DNA of 6,533 nt from contig CAMPIG010000280.1 in the NCBI GenBank assembly GCA_946886255.1, forward strand, positions 1 to 6,533. The letters are read 5' to 3'. Under the pieces are notes generated by a model. That model ran no database searches. It was not told the DNA's origin and saw only the letters and a program-made list of their open reading frames with translations. A program made the translations under genes and the position numbers. Numbering within the stretch: position 1 is the first letter of the stretch; the number at the start of each line of letters is the position of its first letter. Source of the stretch: an uncultured Cellvibrio sp. (GTDB lineage Bacteria > Pseudomonadota > Gammaproteobacteria > Pseudomonadales > Cellvibrionaceae). Positions 6,524 to 6,533 of the stretch are shown here, piece by piece.

Positions 6524-6533
6524 GGATATAAGT

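Overview
The window looks like ordinary chromosome of a gammaproteobacterium with moderate GC. The reasons are the anaerobic-type FabA/FabB pair for unsaturated fatty acids, a carB-greA junction arranged as in pseudomonads, an IspB-type long-chain prenyl synthase and an inverted pair of REP-like palindromes. A Pseudomonas/Cellvibrio-like lineage is my inference; no rRNA or other marker is present to settle it.

Left part, plus strand (1-2450): the 3' third of carB (carbamoyl-phosphate synthase large chain, cut by the window edge) overlaps greA (transcript cleavage factor) by four bases. A strong intrinsic terminator follows greA. After a 252-base spacer comes an RmlD-like short-chain dehydrogenase/reductase-fold protein whose active-site Tyr and Lys appear to be missing.

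Middle (2451-2629): the convergent junction holds a REPIN-like element (two inverted REP palindromes with outward GTAG heads) and a symmetric terminator that can serve both strands.

Right part, minus strand (2630-6523), read right to left: an Sfp-type 4'-phosphopantetheinyl transferase, ispB (octaprenyl-type diphosphate synthase, quinone side chain), fabA (3-hydroxydecanoyl-ACP dehydratase/isomerase) and fabB (3-oxoacyl-ACP synthase I). FabA makes the cis-3-decenoyl-ACP that FabB elongates, so together they commit acyl chains to unsaturated fatty acids. The transferase makes holo carrier proteins, but whether its target is the fatty-acid ACP or a specialised carrier cannot be read from here. 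A good sigma70-like promoter precedes fabA. The 188-base fabA-fabB spacer contains two mutually exclusive hairpins and further palindromes.

I see no RNA gene, CRISPR array, transposase, prophage or defence system. The most unusual items are the REPIN with compensatory changes, the apparently non-catalytic RmlD-like protein, and the structured fabA-fabB spacer. I do not find an undescribed multi-gene system.
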